DNA of 61,149 nt, taken from Bacteroidales bacterium UBA3297 (GTDB taxonomy: Bacteria > Bacteroidota > Bacteroidia > Bacteroidales > Paludibacteraceae). The stretch lies in the NCBI GenBank assembly GCA_002362105.1, contig DETD01000012.1:1-61149 (forward strand). The letters run 5' to 3'. A program made the position numbers and the translations under genes. The notes beneath the pieces were generated by a model. That model saw nothing but the letters and a program-made list of their open reading frames with translations, made no database searches and had not been told where the DNA came from. This document shows positions 36,173 to 45,155 of this stretch, in pieces (positions within the stretch are counted from its first letter, which is position 1; each line of letters begins with the position of its first letter).

Positions 36173-37165
36173 TGAGGCTCTACTGAAGGTGCAGAACTTT
36201 ACTTTTTTTAGCTCGCATTGGTGATTGTCAGTGTTGGCACGTAGCGTCTTCCAGACGCCTATAGTGTGTTTGAATATCCGGTCGCGCCTACGTCCTCCAG
36301 ACTTCAGCACACCCGGTTATGAAGATACCGTCTTCCAGACGGGAGTTGGCTACAAGGGGGTGGTGGTGTGTTGGCTCTGCTGAAGGTGCAGAACTTCACT
36401 TTTTTTGGCTCGCATTGGTGATTGTCAGTGTTGGCACGTAGCGTCTTCCAGACGCCTATAGTGTGTTTGAACATCCGGTCGCGCCTACGTCCTCCAGACT
36501 TCGGCACACCCGGTTATGAAGATACCGTCTTCCAGACGGGAGTTGGCTACAAGGGGGTGGTGGTGTGTTGGCTCTGCTGAAGGTGCAGAACCTCACTTTT
36601 TTTGGCTCGCATTGGTGATTGTCAGTGTTGGCACGTAGCGTCTTCCAGACGCCTATAGTGTGTTTGAACATCCGGTCGCGCCTACGTCCTCCAGACTTCG
36701 GCACACCCGGTTATGAAGATATCGTCTTCCAGACGGGAGTTGGCTACAAGGGGGTGGTGATGTGTTGGCTCTACTGAAGGTGCAGAACTTCACTTTTTTT
36801 AGCTCGCATTGGTGATTGTCAGTGTTGGCACGTAGCGTCTTCCAGACGCCTATAGTGTGTTTGAATATCCGGTCGCGCCTACGTCCTCCAGACTTCGGCA
36901 CACCCGGTTATGAAGATATCGTCTTCCAGACGGGAGTTGACTACAAAGGGGGTGGTGATGTGTTGGCTCTACTGAAGGTGCAGAACTTCACTTTTTTTGG
37001 CTCGCATTGGTGATTGTCAGTGTTGGCACGTAGCGTCTTCCAGACGCCTATAGTGTGTTTGAATATCCGGTCGCGCCTACGTCCTCCAGACTTCGGCACA
37101 CCCGGTTATGAAGATACCGTCTTCCAGACGGGAGTTGGCTACAAGGGGGTGGTGGTCTTCCAAAC
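36173..37165. repeat. Five tandem ~197-bp hairpin-bearing units
   Basis: Units start near 36179, 36376, 36573, 36771 and 36969 (CTGAAGGTGCAGAAC...) and are over 95% alike by eye. Each contains GCGTCT-TCC-AGACGC, then a related CGTCCTCCAGACTTCG, then CCGTCT-TCC-AGACGG, so two perfect hairpins and one imperfect in each. After the last unit a partial motif (GTCTTCCAAACGGG) remains at 37147. The 197-bp period is not divisible by three, so the recurrent open frames here are not genes. The organisation is like BIME/REP arrays. The flanks 35946-36172 and 37166-37334 hold nothing else apart from the sod promoter region. Confidence 0.9.
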
Positions 37166-37334
37166 GGGAGAGAGGTGTATTAGGCAAGGTGTTGGGTTTT
37201 GTTCTAACAAAGGGGAAGGAGGTAGGATAGTTTGTGCAAAAACAGGACTATTTTTCGGGAGGGCGATGACACAATTGCAAATATAATTTCGTATTATTGT
37301 ATAATGTTTTTTTCAAATACAAACAAAAAAAGAT

Positions 37335-37919
37335 ATGAGTACAGTCATTTCCATGCCTAAACTACGCTATAGCGAAGAGGCGCTAGCGCCTGTTATCGGT
37401 AAAGAGACCTTGGGCTTTCACTTTGGCAAGCACCTGCAAACTTACGTTAACAACTTGAATAACCTTATTGTCGGCACCGAATATGCCGATGCTACCCTCG
37501 AGACTATGGCGGCAAAAGCCGACGGCGCCATTGGCAACAATGCGGGCCAGGTGCTGAACCATAACCTCTATTTCGAACAGTTCGCTCCTGTCGGACAGAA
37601 ATCTGCCCCTGCCGGCAAACTGGCGGAAGCCATCGACAAGAGTTTCGGATCGTTCGACGAGATGAAGGCGAAAATGACTGCGGCAGCTTCAACCCTCTTC
37701 GGAAGTGGCTGGGCTTGGCTGTGTGCCGACGCTGAAGGCCGACTGAGCATTGCGCAGATGCCGAATGCCGACAATCCGCTGCGCCACGGACTGCGCCCTC
37801 TGCTCACGTTCGATGTGTGGGAACATGCCTACTACCTCGACTACCAAAACCGCAGAGCCGACTACATAAACGCTTTGTGGGACATCATTGACTGGAACGT
37901 GGTGGGAAGCCGCTTCTAA
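37335..37919 (+). CDS. Superoxide dismutase, Fe/Mn type
   Basis: 194 residues, normal size. Metal ligands are H29 (GFHFGKH), H76 (VLNHNLYF), D160 and H164 (FDVWEHAYYLDYQN). The GSGWAWL stretch is present near 120. It dismutates superoxide in the cytosol, protecting an anaerobe during oxygen exposure. Fe versus Mn versus cambialistic use is not decidable by eye; Bacteroidales enzymes are often cambialistic. It lies between the repeat array and the second His-rich protein gene. Confidence 0.95.
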   Translation: MSTVISMPKLRYSEEALAPVIGKETLGFHFGKHLQTYVNNLNNLIVGTEYADATLETMAAKADGAIGNNAGQVLNHNLYFEQFAPVGQKSAPAGKLAEAIDKSFGSFDEMKAKMTAAASTLFGSGWAWLCADAEGRLSIAQMPNADNPLRHGLRPLLTFDVWEHAYYLDYQNRRADYINALWDIIDWNVVGSRF

Positions 37920-37925
37920 CCAGAC

Positions 37926-37961
37926 AAAAAAAGAGGCTGTCTGCTCACGCAGACAACCTCT
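37926..37961. terminator. Terminator between sod and the His-rich paralogue
   Basis: AGAGGCTGTCTGC pairs with GCAGACAACCTCT (one C/A mismatch). On the minus strand it is followed by seven T, so it mainly serves the gene at 38024; it may also stop sod transcription. Confidence 0.75.
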
Positions 37962-38023
37962 CAAGAAAGTTTATCGGGTATATAGTAATTAGTAATTTCT
38001 AAATTTTCCAGACCTTCGTGCCA

Positions 38024-38404
38024 TTAACGGCGGTAGTGAACCGGACGGCCATGATGGTGGTGATGGCGGACAGGTGCGTGGTGGTATACATGCGCTGGCG
38101 CATGGTGGCGGACTGGAGCAGCGTAGACGTGGCGGACAGGGGCTACGTGGTGTACAACTACGGGTGCTGGTTCTACCACTTCAACCACCTCTACCGGTGC
38201 TGGCTCTACTACGTGCACTACGGGAGCAGGGGCTGCTACCTGGTGGACAACCACCGGAGCTGGTGCGGCTACCGATACGTGCGCGCTTACGGTTGGTACG
38301 GGTACTGCTGCTGAGAAGCTGGCGAATACTTGTGAATTTGCTACCGAGCCAATGGCTAACAGAACTGAGGTTGCGAGAACCTTTATGATGTTATTTGTTT
38401 TCAT
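38024..38404 (-). CDS. Exported His/Pro/Val-rich low-complexity protein (copy 2)
   Basis: 126 residues, nearly identical to the 35565-35945 protein: same signal peptide, APVV/H repeats and HHHHH-containing end. Differences cluster at the first residues (MKTNNIIK versus MKTISIVK) and in the VYxAPVRHxAPAxVY part. The upstream leader (TATGCTGTATCTTTTTATTT on the plus strand) is also conserved between copies. The two copies flank the hairpin repeats and sod, so duplication probably included surrounding DNA. Confidence 0.8.
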   Translation of the reverse strand: MKTNNIIKVLATSVLLAIGSVANSQVFASFSAAVPVPTVSAHVSVAAPAPVVVHQVAAPAPVVHVVEPAPVEVVEVVEPAPVVVHHVAPVRHVYAAPVRHHAPAHVYHHAPVRHHHHHGRPVHYRR

Positions 38405-38691
38405 ATGCTGTATCTTTTTATTTGTTCAACTTTCTGTTTCGAAGCAGTTGGTTGCCGCTTCTGTCTGTATAAAATCAAAAGGTGTGCCAAACTATTTCGG
38501 TGTGTCGTGCCAGTACTCTTCTTTTTAATGTATAATTTCTACAACTTTCTATAATACAATATATTAAGAATTTCAAAAGAATCAAGATTATGTTGTAAAA
38601 CAGATAATTAATAGGCGTTTTGCGATAGAGATTAGGCTATATGTAATAGGTTTTAGGTCTAAAATTGTAGGAGGTTAGGTAGGCGACGTGA

Positions 38692-38874
38692 AATTATAGC
38701 CGTAGTGGGCGACTGCTGTGGGAGGGAATGGCGTACACCGACGAAACTGGTTGGGACGGCACCTACCAAGGAAACTCGCTACCTTCTACAGACTATTGGT
38801 ACGTCATCAGTTCGGAAGAGTGCGACCGTGTATTGTCGGGCCACCTCACCCTACTCAATTCAGGAAACAGGTGA
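38692..38874 (+). pseudogene. Relic of a T9SS type B (gliding-motility C-terminal) sorting domain
   Basis: The frame reads NYSRSGRLLWEGMAYTDE, then TGWDGTYQGNSLPSTDYWYV, then RVLSGHLTLL and a stop at 38872-38874. WDGTYxGxxLPSTDYWxV and GHxTL are hallmarks of the CHU_C/type B sorting domain. Just upstream a TGA interrupts the frame, and restoring one T in GAAATTATAGC would give the usual EIYxRxG. The rest of the protein is gone. No other gene is seen in 38405-39041. Confidence 0.75.
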
Positions 38875-39041
38875 TAAGGGGGATAGGCAATTTTGGTATG
38901 CTTGTTCTAGGATTGGTTAAAAGTACATCTTCTACGTGCAGCGACTCCTTCTAAATTACAAGTCGCCTATTTTTATCAGTATTATTCTCGTAAACTCCTA
39001 CAACACTAAACTCGTACATACTACTTTCTGTAAAGTGCTAC

Positions 39042-39860
39042 TTACAACACAATCTGCTCTCCGCAAGAGAGGTAGTTTATTTGTTCGCCCATAAGTTTCC
39101 GCAACGTGTTGTATTGTTCTAGGCCTGTGCAGTGCATCGTGTAGAATTTTGTGTTGCTGTATTTTTGAAATTCGTGGGCAATTCCACAGATAAAATCAAA
39201 TTCTGCATTCTCAGAGAGTTGACTCTTCACTAAATGGAAGCCAGAAAAGACGTGCGTTGGGGTAGTACCAACCTCTAATGTGGCTTTTTTCAGTATGTTA
39301 AGTATTCCGGTATGTGCGCAGCCTGCAAGTAAAACCACATTTTTTCCTTCCATAACAATCAGGCTCTGTTCGTGACTAAAGTCATCGTTTTTCCCCTCTT
39401 CTGGGCCAAAAAGCAGTCGGTTCCCGATGGGATTGTATAGATTGCCGTGTACATCGCTGACCAGCGTCAGTTGGTCGTCTATCTTGGTTACACCTTCGCA
39501 AAAGTTCAGGCGGTGGTGGTCACGCAAGTGCGGATCAAGCCCGATGTAGGTCAACCCGGAATCGCGCAGAGAGTAGTGGTTCTCAAAAGCTTTCTTATGA
39601 AGGTAGACTTCCGACTTTTGGTTGTTTTGGAGGAAGGTAGACAGTCCACCCCCATGGTCGTAATGTCCGTGTGAGACTACGGCAATGTCAACGCTTCCGA
39701 TGTTGACCGCTAAAGATTGCGCATTTTGTAAAAAGAGGGTCCCCTGCCCCATGTCGAAAAGAATTTGCTTGCCGTTGTTGAGTGAGAGGTGCAGACTTAG
39801 TCCGTGCTCAACATGCATTGAGCAGTTGCTGATGTTATCAATGAGTGATGTGATTTTCAT
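39042..39860 (-). CDS. MBL-fold metallo-hydrolase
   Basis: 272 residues. The metal-binding motif HGHYDHGGG has H64, H66, D68 and H69; later ligands are in LLAGCAHTGILN and FSGFHLV. The pattern matches the COG1237 branch (dihydropteroate-synthase-like / methanopterin-related MBL proteins), whose substrate in bacteria is unclear. It is cytoplasmic. The Nudix gene upstream ends 4 bp before its start, so the two are co-transcribed. Confidence 0.85.
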   Translation of the reverse strand: MKITSLIDNISNCSMHVEHGLSLHLSLNNGKQILFDMGQGTLFLQNAQSLAVNIGSVDIAVVSHGHYDHGGGLSTFLQNNQKSEVYLHKKAFENHYSLRDSGLTYIGLDPHLRDHHRLNFCEGVTKIDDQLTLVSDVHGNLYNPIGNRLLFGPEEGKNDDFSHEQSLIVMEGKNVVLLAGCAHTGILNILKKATLEVGTTPTHVFSGFHLVKSQLSENAEFDFICGIAHEFQKYSNTKFYTMHCTGLEQYNTLRKLMGEQINYLSCGEQIVL

Positions 39861-39864
39861 ACAG

Positions 39865-40260
39865 TTAACGCATTTTCAGCAATTCTTCAATCGTTGGCAG
39901 TAGGGTAGTGTCGGCCGGTAACCAGTCAACATCTGCCAGATTTGAGGCATCGAGCCACTTCGACGACTGGTGTTCAAGTAGTTGCAGATTCCCGCTAACC
40001 ACCGAACAAAGGAAACAGTGCATGGTGAGGTGGAAAGTAGGATAGTCGTAATTGATGGTAGACAAAAATTGGTCAACACGGATGGTAGTGGCCAGTTCTT
40101 CTTCTATTTCCCGAATAATAGCCTGCTCAGGAGTTTCACCCTCTTCAATCTTGCCTCCAGGAAACTCCCAACCGCCTTTGTAATCGCCGTATCCGCGTTG
40201 GGTGGCAAACACTTTTCCACCTTCCACAATAACGGCTGCTACAACTTCTATAATCTTCAT
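39865..40260 (-). CDS. Nudix hydrolase, MutT/8-oxo-dGTPase type
   Basis: 131 residues. The Nudix box G36-x5-E42-x7-REIEEE (50-55) is complete except that the closing Gly-hydrophobic pair is Ala-Thr. WEFPGGKIEEGE is typical of MutT-like enzymes that clean oxidised nucleotides, and the C-terminal SKWLDASNLADVDWLPAD is the usual last strand and helix. Substrate assignment is by similarity of pattern only. It precedes the MBL-fold gene by 4 bp. Confidence 0.88.
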   Translation of the reverse strand: MKIIEVVAAVIVEGGKVFATQRGYGDYKGGWEFPGGKIEEGETPEQAIIREIEEELATTIRVDQFLSTINYDYPTFHLTMHCFLCSVVSGNLQLLEHQSSKWLDASNLADVDWLPADTTLLPTIEELLKMR

Positions 40261-40288
40261 TTTTGTATTTTTTATGTCTGTACAAAAC

Positions 40289-40477
40289 TTATTTTTTCTT
40301 CAATTTTCTATTGAGAAAAACAACAACTGGCACAGTAATCACAAATGCCAAAGGCAGACCTAATATAGCATATCCCCTATGGTCACCAATCATTGCGCAA
40401 AGCGGCATCAATATAAGGGAAAGCAGAAGAGTTATTACTACAATTAGCATTATTGCTATGATGAAATTCTTAATCAT
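40289..40477 (-). CDS. Small two-helix membrane protein
   Basis: 62 residues with two hydrophobic helices (FIIAIMLIVVITLLLSLIL and YAILGLPLAFVITVPVVVFL) and a basic end LNRKLKKK. It lies 28 bp before the Nudix gene on the same strand. No family recognised. Confidence 0.55.
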   Translation of the reverse strand: MIKNFIIAIMLIVVITLLLSLILMPLCAMIGDHRGYAILGLPLAFVITVPVVVFLNRKLKKK

Positions 40478-40540
40478 ATTATCAATTGAGTTTATTGTAT
40501 ACTCCTTTTACGGGATGTTTTCCGTGATGTTCTTATTTTT

Positions 40541-42301
40541 TTACTTATCCTTTAGACTTTTAGCGGAATAATCCTCAAGTTCTTTTCTAGTCCACGAGCA
40601 TTTAGCTCCAGAATAGCCATAATAAGCACCAGCCACATAAGCAGCCTCAAGTTTTTCGTGTGCCCCTTTCGTACCGTATTCAAACCCCATCATATAGATA
40701 GGAACCTTGTCTGCGGGTTTGCAATCAACAATTGACATTACCTGAAGGAATCCAATTTTTCCTATATTATTCTTAACCGCATTGTATCCAATTTTCACAC
40801 CATCTAAGAATTCATAGGAATCTTTAACCGTCATTGAGTCCAAAGCCATAACCCCAGCAAAAAATCCGCGGGCAAAAGCCATACTGTCGGCGTTCGTAGC
40901 AACCACATCAAATTGCGAGAGAATGGAACGAAGATAACAATGTTTTGTTTCCTCTATAAAACCTTCAATTTCAGCCTGTTTCTGGTCATCTAAGGCATAA
41001 TTGAAAGCTGTTGAGCAAATATCGCTATGGTGATGTGGCTTACCATCTTGCCCCCTATTTGCAGATTCAAAACCTTCTCCTATTCGAACTGCCAAATTCC
41101 AATAATCGTCTTGTATAGTTACGGTGTCACCTTTTTCATTTAAACAGACGAAATACTTTTTGTATCCATCATCTATTGACTGGTCTATTTGCTGAAAGTT
41201 ACCGTTAGATAAAGACTCTACCTGTTTGGGAGACAATTGTATGGTAGAGTAAAGGATTTTATGACCTGGTATAAGGTCAAGAGGAACAGAATCGTTGTTC
41301 CTTTTGTTGTGGTAGGCAATATTAACGATTCGTAGGAAGTCTTGTTTGTTTTGCTGAATCGACGGTTGTTGAAGTTTAGTGTTGTTTTTGTAATGCAGAT
41401 AGTTATCCATTAAGAGCATACTGTCTTCCAACGTATTCAAATACAATTTATCGAAGGGCGTACGTTTTTTAGGGACATAGTCTTTGTCCTTTTTTAATTT
41501 AATGAACAGACTCTTCCCGTCTCTCGACACTTGGTAAGGAAGTTTCAACACCAGATTATCTGCAATAAAACGAATACAGATATAACCAGGTTCTGTCCAA
41601 TAAAGCATTTTATCCATCCTTTTGTCTGCTATATTGGCATCACTAACAGCGAAAATATATCCAATATCCGCTTTCCCTCCATTTATAGGTAGCCCCGATA
41701 AATCAACACCGTTTGGGGCTTTGTTCGTGATGAGGAATTTGTATTTTCCAAAATCCCATAATCCCTCAATGGAACCATTGTTTTTCTTAGTACTAAACTT
41801 TATCTTTTTATCGCCATTGTTGAATTGTACGTTGTCAGAACAGCGAGGTACCTCAAGCAAGAGATATTCGCCGTCGGAGCTATACTTGAATGTAAAAGTC
41901 TCAATAAAGGTAAGTTTCTTACCTTCTTCCAGTTTAAAATTCGAAGTAATCTGTGTTCCAGCCGGATTATAAAACCAATTCACATGTCTGTTGAATCTGT
42001 TCCTAATGTTGTGTTCAACTCTTTCGACATTGCTTTTCAATCCAAATCCGGCCTGAGTCTGTAACCCCATTTTCCCATATTCAATGGAGTATTCCACCTC
42101 ATTAAATCTGAGATTTGCGTCATACATATAAAGACTATCTTTATAGTTATCTACAGATATAGATTCTATGCCAGCAGACGCACCGTATTCAATACCTTCC
42201 CAATTTGTCCCATTCAGTAGAAGGTCGTTTACTTGTGCATTTATGGAAAATAAACACAACGAACAGGCAGTCACCACTATTATTACTAGCTTGTTCACCA
42301 T
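40541..42301 (-). CDS. Large exported protein, function unknown
   Basis: 586 residues. The signal peptide (LVIIVVTACSLCLFSINAQ) ends in a clear SPI site. The first ~280 residues are beta-rich with many aromatic strands. The C-terminal ~170 residues are helical (FARGFFAGVMALDSMTVKDS and FLDGVKIGYNAVKNNIG), a pattern seen in the FKBP N-terminal-type domain of Bacteroidetes proteins, with no catalytic FKBP part. It is separated from the duplicated lipoprotein genes by a strong terminator at 42479. Confidence 0.65.
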   Translation of the reverse strand: MVNKLVIIVVTACSLCLFSINAQVNDLLLNGTNWEGIEYGASAGIESISVDNYKDSLYMYDANLRFNEVEYSIEYGKMGLQTQAGFGLKSNVERVEHNIRNRFNRHVNWFYNPAGTQITSNFKLEEGKKLTFIETFTFKYSSDGEYLLLEVPRCSDNVQFNNGDKKIKFSTKKNNGSIEGLWDFGKYKFLITNKAPNGVDLSGLPINGGKADIGYIFAVSDANIADKRMDKMLYWTEPGYICIRFIADNLVLKLPYQVSRDGKSLFIKLKKDKDYVPKKRTPFDKLYLNTLEDSMLLMDNYLHYKNNTKLQQPSIQQNKQDFLRIVNIAYHNKRNNDSVPLDLIPGHKILYSTIQLSPKQVESLSNGNFQQIDQSIDDGYKKYFVCLNEKGDTVTIQDDYWNLAVRIGEGFESANRGQDGKPHHHSDICSTAFNYALDDQKQAEIEGFIEETKHCYLRSILSQFDVVATNADSMAFARGFFAGVMALDSMTVKDSYEFLDGVKIGYNAVKNNIGKIGFLQVMSIVDCKPADKVPIYMMGFEYGTKGAHEKLEAAYVAGAYYGYSGAKCSWTRKELEDYSAKSLKDK

Positions 42302-42478
42302 AATTTGCTGAATTTTATTAGATTATACAGTATCATCATCCCAGTAGAGTAAAATTAATTAATAATCTGTTTGGTTTTAGGGACACTTCTATTATTGCAA
42401 ATATAGCATAATAACTCAATCAATCAAAAAGCCAGTTCTTTGGCTGATTTCAGATTAGATGTTTACAGAAATCCACAA

Positions 42479-42517
42479 AAAACCGCCGCAAATTGTTTTT
42501 CAATTTGCGGCGGTTTT
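42479..42517. terminator. 17-bp stem terminator
   Basis: AAAACCGCCGCAAATTG and its complement around TTTTT. A-rich before and T-rich after, so it works in both directions. It ends the lipoprotein cluster on the minus strand. Confidence 0.9.
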
Positions 42518-42540
42518 AAAGTCTTGAAGGTTTTTACCCC

Positions 42541-43080
42541 TTATTTTTCGCCTATATATACCTTATCTTGAATATACTGATCGAGATATACGCGGTTTTC
42601 AACATTTTTTCCAGAAGTGAGGTCAAGTTCAGAAGTCGACATCTTTATACCTTCTCTAATATTCAAAGTGTACTTCCTCTTATTGAATCCTCGTAGAACA
42701 ATGGTGTCAGAATAAACACAAATGCAATCAACACCTGTGTCAGAATAGGCCAGTTCTACTTTAATTGTGTCTGCCAAGTTTTTAGCGCTGATTTCTGGTA
42801 CATTTCCGCATGGTGCTACTATGTTGCTGACAATCAGTTTTAGAATATCATCTTCTGCATTGTAAACATAATCGCAGTACGGATTATTTTCGCTTTCGTC
42901 TTTGCCGTTTACACTCGATGGCGAACCCAAACAACCACTGTTTACTATACGGACAGGCTGCATTTCTTTATTCTCAACAGGAATTATGGTCGCATTTGAA
43001 TTGTTATCATCGTCGTCGCAAGCAACGAAACCGGCAACAGGTAGAAGCGCCATTGCCATTAGGAACAAGTTTTTTTTCAT
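42541..43080 (-). CDS. Surface lipoprotein of a four-gene family (copy A)
   Basis: 179 residues. The signal MKKNLFLMAMALLPVAGFVAC is followed directly by DDDDN, an acidic run like the lipoprotein export signal that sends Bacteroidetes lipoproteins to the cell surface. The body shares with its neighbours a DCLGSP-like motif (here GCLGSPSS), YCDYVYNAEDD, a CxCxYSDTIVxRGF strand pair and a terminal IENRVYIDE-type strand. It is the most diverged of the three near copies. Function unknown; conserved Cys residues could pair. Confidence 0.85.
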   Translation of the reverse strand: MKKNLFLMAMALLPVAGFVACDDDDNNSNATIIPVENKEMQPVRIVNSGCLGSPSSVNGKDESENNPYCDYVYNAEDDILKLIVSNIVAPCGNVPEISAKNLADTIKVELAYSDTGVDCICVYSDTIVLRGFNKRKYTLNIREGIKMSTSELDLTSGKNVENRVYLDQYIQDKVYIGEK

Positions 43081-43115
43081 ATTCTATCTAAAATAATCAA
43101 TTTGTTAGTCTATTA

Positions 43116-43670
43116 TTAGTGGGCAACCAGGTGGATAGTAGGAATTTCTTCGTCGATGTAAACACGGTTTTCGATATCGGTCTCAGAAGAGAAGTCAATT
43201 TCTGCCTTGGCTCTATACTTGGAACCATCTTTAATGGTCAGGGTGTGGACACCAGCTAAACCACGCATCACAATGGTGTCGCTGTAGAGGCATTCACATC
43301 TAGCCATATCAGCGAGGTCGTCTTTACTTGGTTCTGAGATTGTAACCTCAATGCTTTTCGAATAGTAGTTGTTGTTGGCACTGACTGTTGGAACGAATGC
43401 GCAGTTGCGAATAATGTTATTGATGACCAACTTAATGGTTTTGTTTTGGGCATTATAGACATAGTCGCAATAGGCAAATTTATTTTCATCGCCCTTGCCT
43501 GCCAAATCATACGGAGAGCCGAGGCAATCGCTGGCGCCCGTGCTGACAATCTCCATTTTTTCAACGTTCGATGGAGTTACATTGTTATTTTCGTTATCAT
43601 CGTCGTCACAAGCAACGAAACCGGCAACAGGTAGAAGCGCCATTGCCATTAGGAACAAGTTTTTTTTCAT
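43116..43670 (-). CDS. Surface lipoprotein of a four-gene family (copy B)
   Basis: 184 residues. It has the same signal peptide and CDDDD start as copy A, then SDCLGSPYDLAGKGDENKFA, CEC-YSDTIVMRGLAG and the end IPTIHLVAH. It is nearly identical to copy C: the DNA match extends through both coding and intergenic sequence (about 590-bp unit), so the duplication is recent. Confidence 0.85.
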   Translation of the reverse strand: MKKNLFLMAMALLPVAGFVACDDDDNENNNVTPSNVEKMEIVSTGASDCLGSPYDLAGKGDENKFAYCDYVYNAQNKTIKLVINNIIRNCAFVPTVSANNNYYSKSIEVTISEPSKDDLADMARCECLYSDTIVMRGLAGVHTLTIKDGSKYRAKAEIDFSSETDIENRVYIDEEIPTIHLVAH

Positions 43671-43705
43671 ATTCTATCTAAAATAATCAATTTGTTAGTC
43701 TATTA

Positions 43706-44257
43706 TTAGTGGGCAACCAGGTGGATAGAAGGTATTTCTTCATCGATGTAAACACGGTTTTCGATATCGGTTTCAGAAGAAAAATCAATTTCTGTCTTGG
43801 CTCTATAGTAATTGTTATTAATGGTTAGGGTGTGGACACCAGATAAACCACGCATTACAATGGTGTCGCTGTAGAGGCATTCACAACTGACCGTATTAGT
43901 GAGGTCGTCTTTACTTGGTACCGAGATTGTAACCTCAATGTTTTTCGAATAGTAGTTGTTGTTGGCACTGACTGTTGGAACGAATGCGCAGTTGCGAATA
44001 ATGTTGTTTATGACCAATTTAATGGTTCCGTTTTTTGCATTATAGACATAGTCGCAATAGGCAAATTTATTTTCATCGCCCTTGCCCGTCATGTCGTAGG
44101 GAGAGCCGAGGCAATCGCTGGCGCCCGTGCTGACAATCTCCATTTTTTCAACGTTCGATGGAGTTACATTGTTATTTTCGTTATCATCGTCGTCACAAGC
44201 AACGAATCCGGCAACAGGCAGAAGTGCCATTGCCATTAGGTATAAAGTCTTTTTCAT
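43706..44257 (-). CDS. Surface lipoprotein of a four-gene family (copy C)
   Basis: 183 residues, differing from copy B at scattered residues, mainly in the region NTVSCECLYSDTIVMRGLSG and in a shortened NNNYYRAKTEIDF segment. It has the same CDDDD anchor and IPSIHLVAH end. It probably forms a transcript with copies B and A, all on the minus strand with 35-nt gaps. Confidence 0.85.
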   Translation of the reverse strand: MKKTLYLMAMALLPVAGFVACDDDDNENNNVTPSNVEKMEIVSTGASDCLGSPYDMTGKGDENKFAYCDYVYNAKNGTIKLVINNIIRNCAFVPTVSANNNYYSKNIEVTISVPSKDDLTNTVSCECLYSDTIVMRGLSGVHTLTINNNYYRAKTEIDFSSETDIENRVYIDEEIPSIHLVAH

Positions 44258-44409
44258 ATTGTTTCAATTTTAAAGTAAGTAACTCGTTCTATCTATTGCA
44301 GCCATAGTTAACAGACTTTGGACCAGAGAAATGGAAATGTATCTTCTATAAAGATGGTTTTCATAGAATTACCAAGAGGTAAAGTCCAAACGATGGCAGA
44401 CACTATAGT

Positions 44410-44964
44410 TTAATAATTGGGTCCAAAATAAACGGGTTCAATTTGAGGGACTGGCTCGTCGATGTAGATGCGTCCTTCAATGTTTTTGTTTGCGGAGAAA
44501 TCGATTTCCTCACTTCCTTGTGCGAAAGTGGAATTGTATATGGTAAGCGTGTAAATTTTAGGATTAAAACCGCGCATCACGATGGTGTCGCTGTAGATGC
44601 ATTCGCAGTTGGTTATAATGGTAGGGTCTGACGAAATATGGGATGTAATCTTGTTGTCGATACAATATGCGCTCATCGTGGGAACGTCTTCGCAATTTAT
44701 TTGTATATTGCTGGCAATCAGTTTTAAAGTGTTTGTACTTGCGTCGTACATGTAGTCGCAGTAGGCAGAATTGCTGTTCTCGTCCTTACCTAAAAGGTCC
44801 CAAGGAGAGCCGAGGCAGTCGCTACTTTTTGTACTAACCACTTCAAACTTTTTAGCTGTAGGAGTAGTTCCCTGACCTTCGTTGTTGTCGTCATCGTCGT
44901 CACAAGCAACGAAACCAGCCACTGGCAGTAAAGCCATGGTCATAAAAAAGAGTTTCTTTTTCAT
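44410..44964 (-). CDS. Surface lipoprotein of a four-gene family (copy D)
   Basis: 184 residues. It is an older relative of copies A-C: it keeps the lipobox plus DDDDDNN, SDCLGSPWDL, AYCDYMYDAS, CECIYSDTIVMRGFN and the RIYIDEPVPQIE strand, but is otherwise diverged. It lies upstream of the others with a 152-bp gap and its own start region. No terminator is seen in the gap. Confidence 0.85.
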   Translation of the reverse strand: MKKKLFFMTMALLPVAGFVACDDDDDNNEGQGTTPTAKKFEVVSTKSSDCLGSPWDLLGKDENSNSAYCDYMYDASTNTLKLIASNIQINCEDVPTMSAYCIDNKITSHISSDPTIITNCECIYSDTIVMRGFNPKIYTLTIYNSTFAQGSEEIDFSANKNIEGRIYIDEPVPQIEPVYFGPNY

Positions 44965-45155
44965 AATGTAACAGAATTTATATAAATATACTAAGTATTA
45001 AAAGGCAAGATTTAGTCTTTATGTGCTAAAGATACAAAAAGATTAAAATCTGCAATTGTAAAATAGAAATTTTCTGTAGAATTTTTTTGAAATTTAGGTG
45101 TTTTAGAGGTTTATAATCGTTTTATAGGAATCGACAGCATCAAAAAAAATAACTT

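Noticed and set aside
36304..37286. Near-identical 65-90 residue ORFs in the 197-bp repeats
   Set aside because: They overlap from unit to unit, the period is not a multiple of three, and there is no start context; they follow from the repeat.
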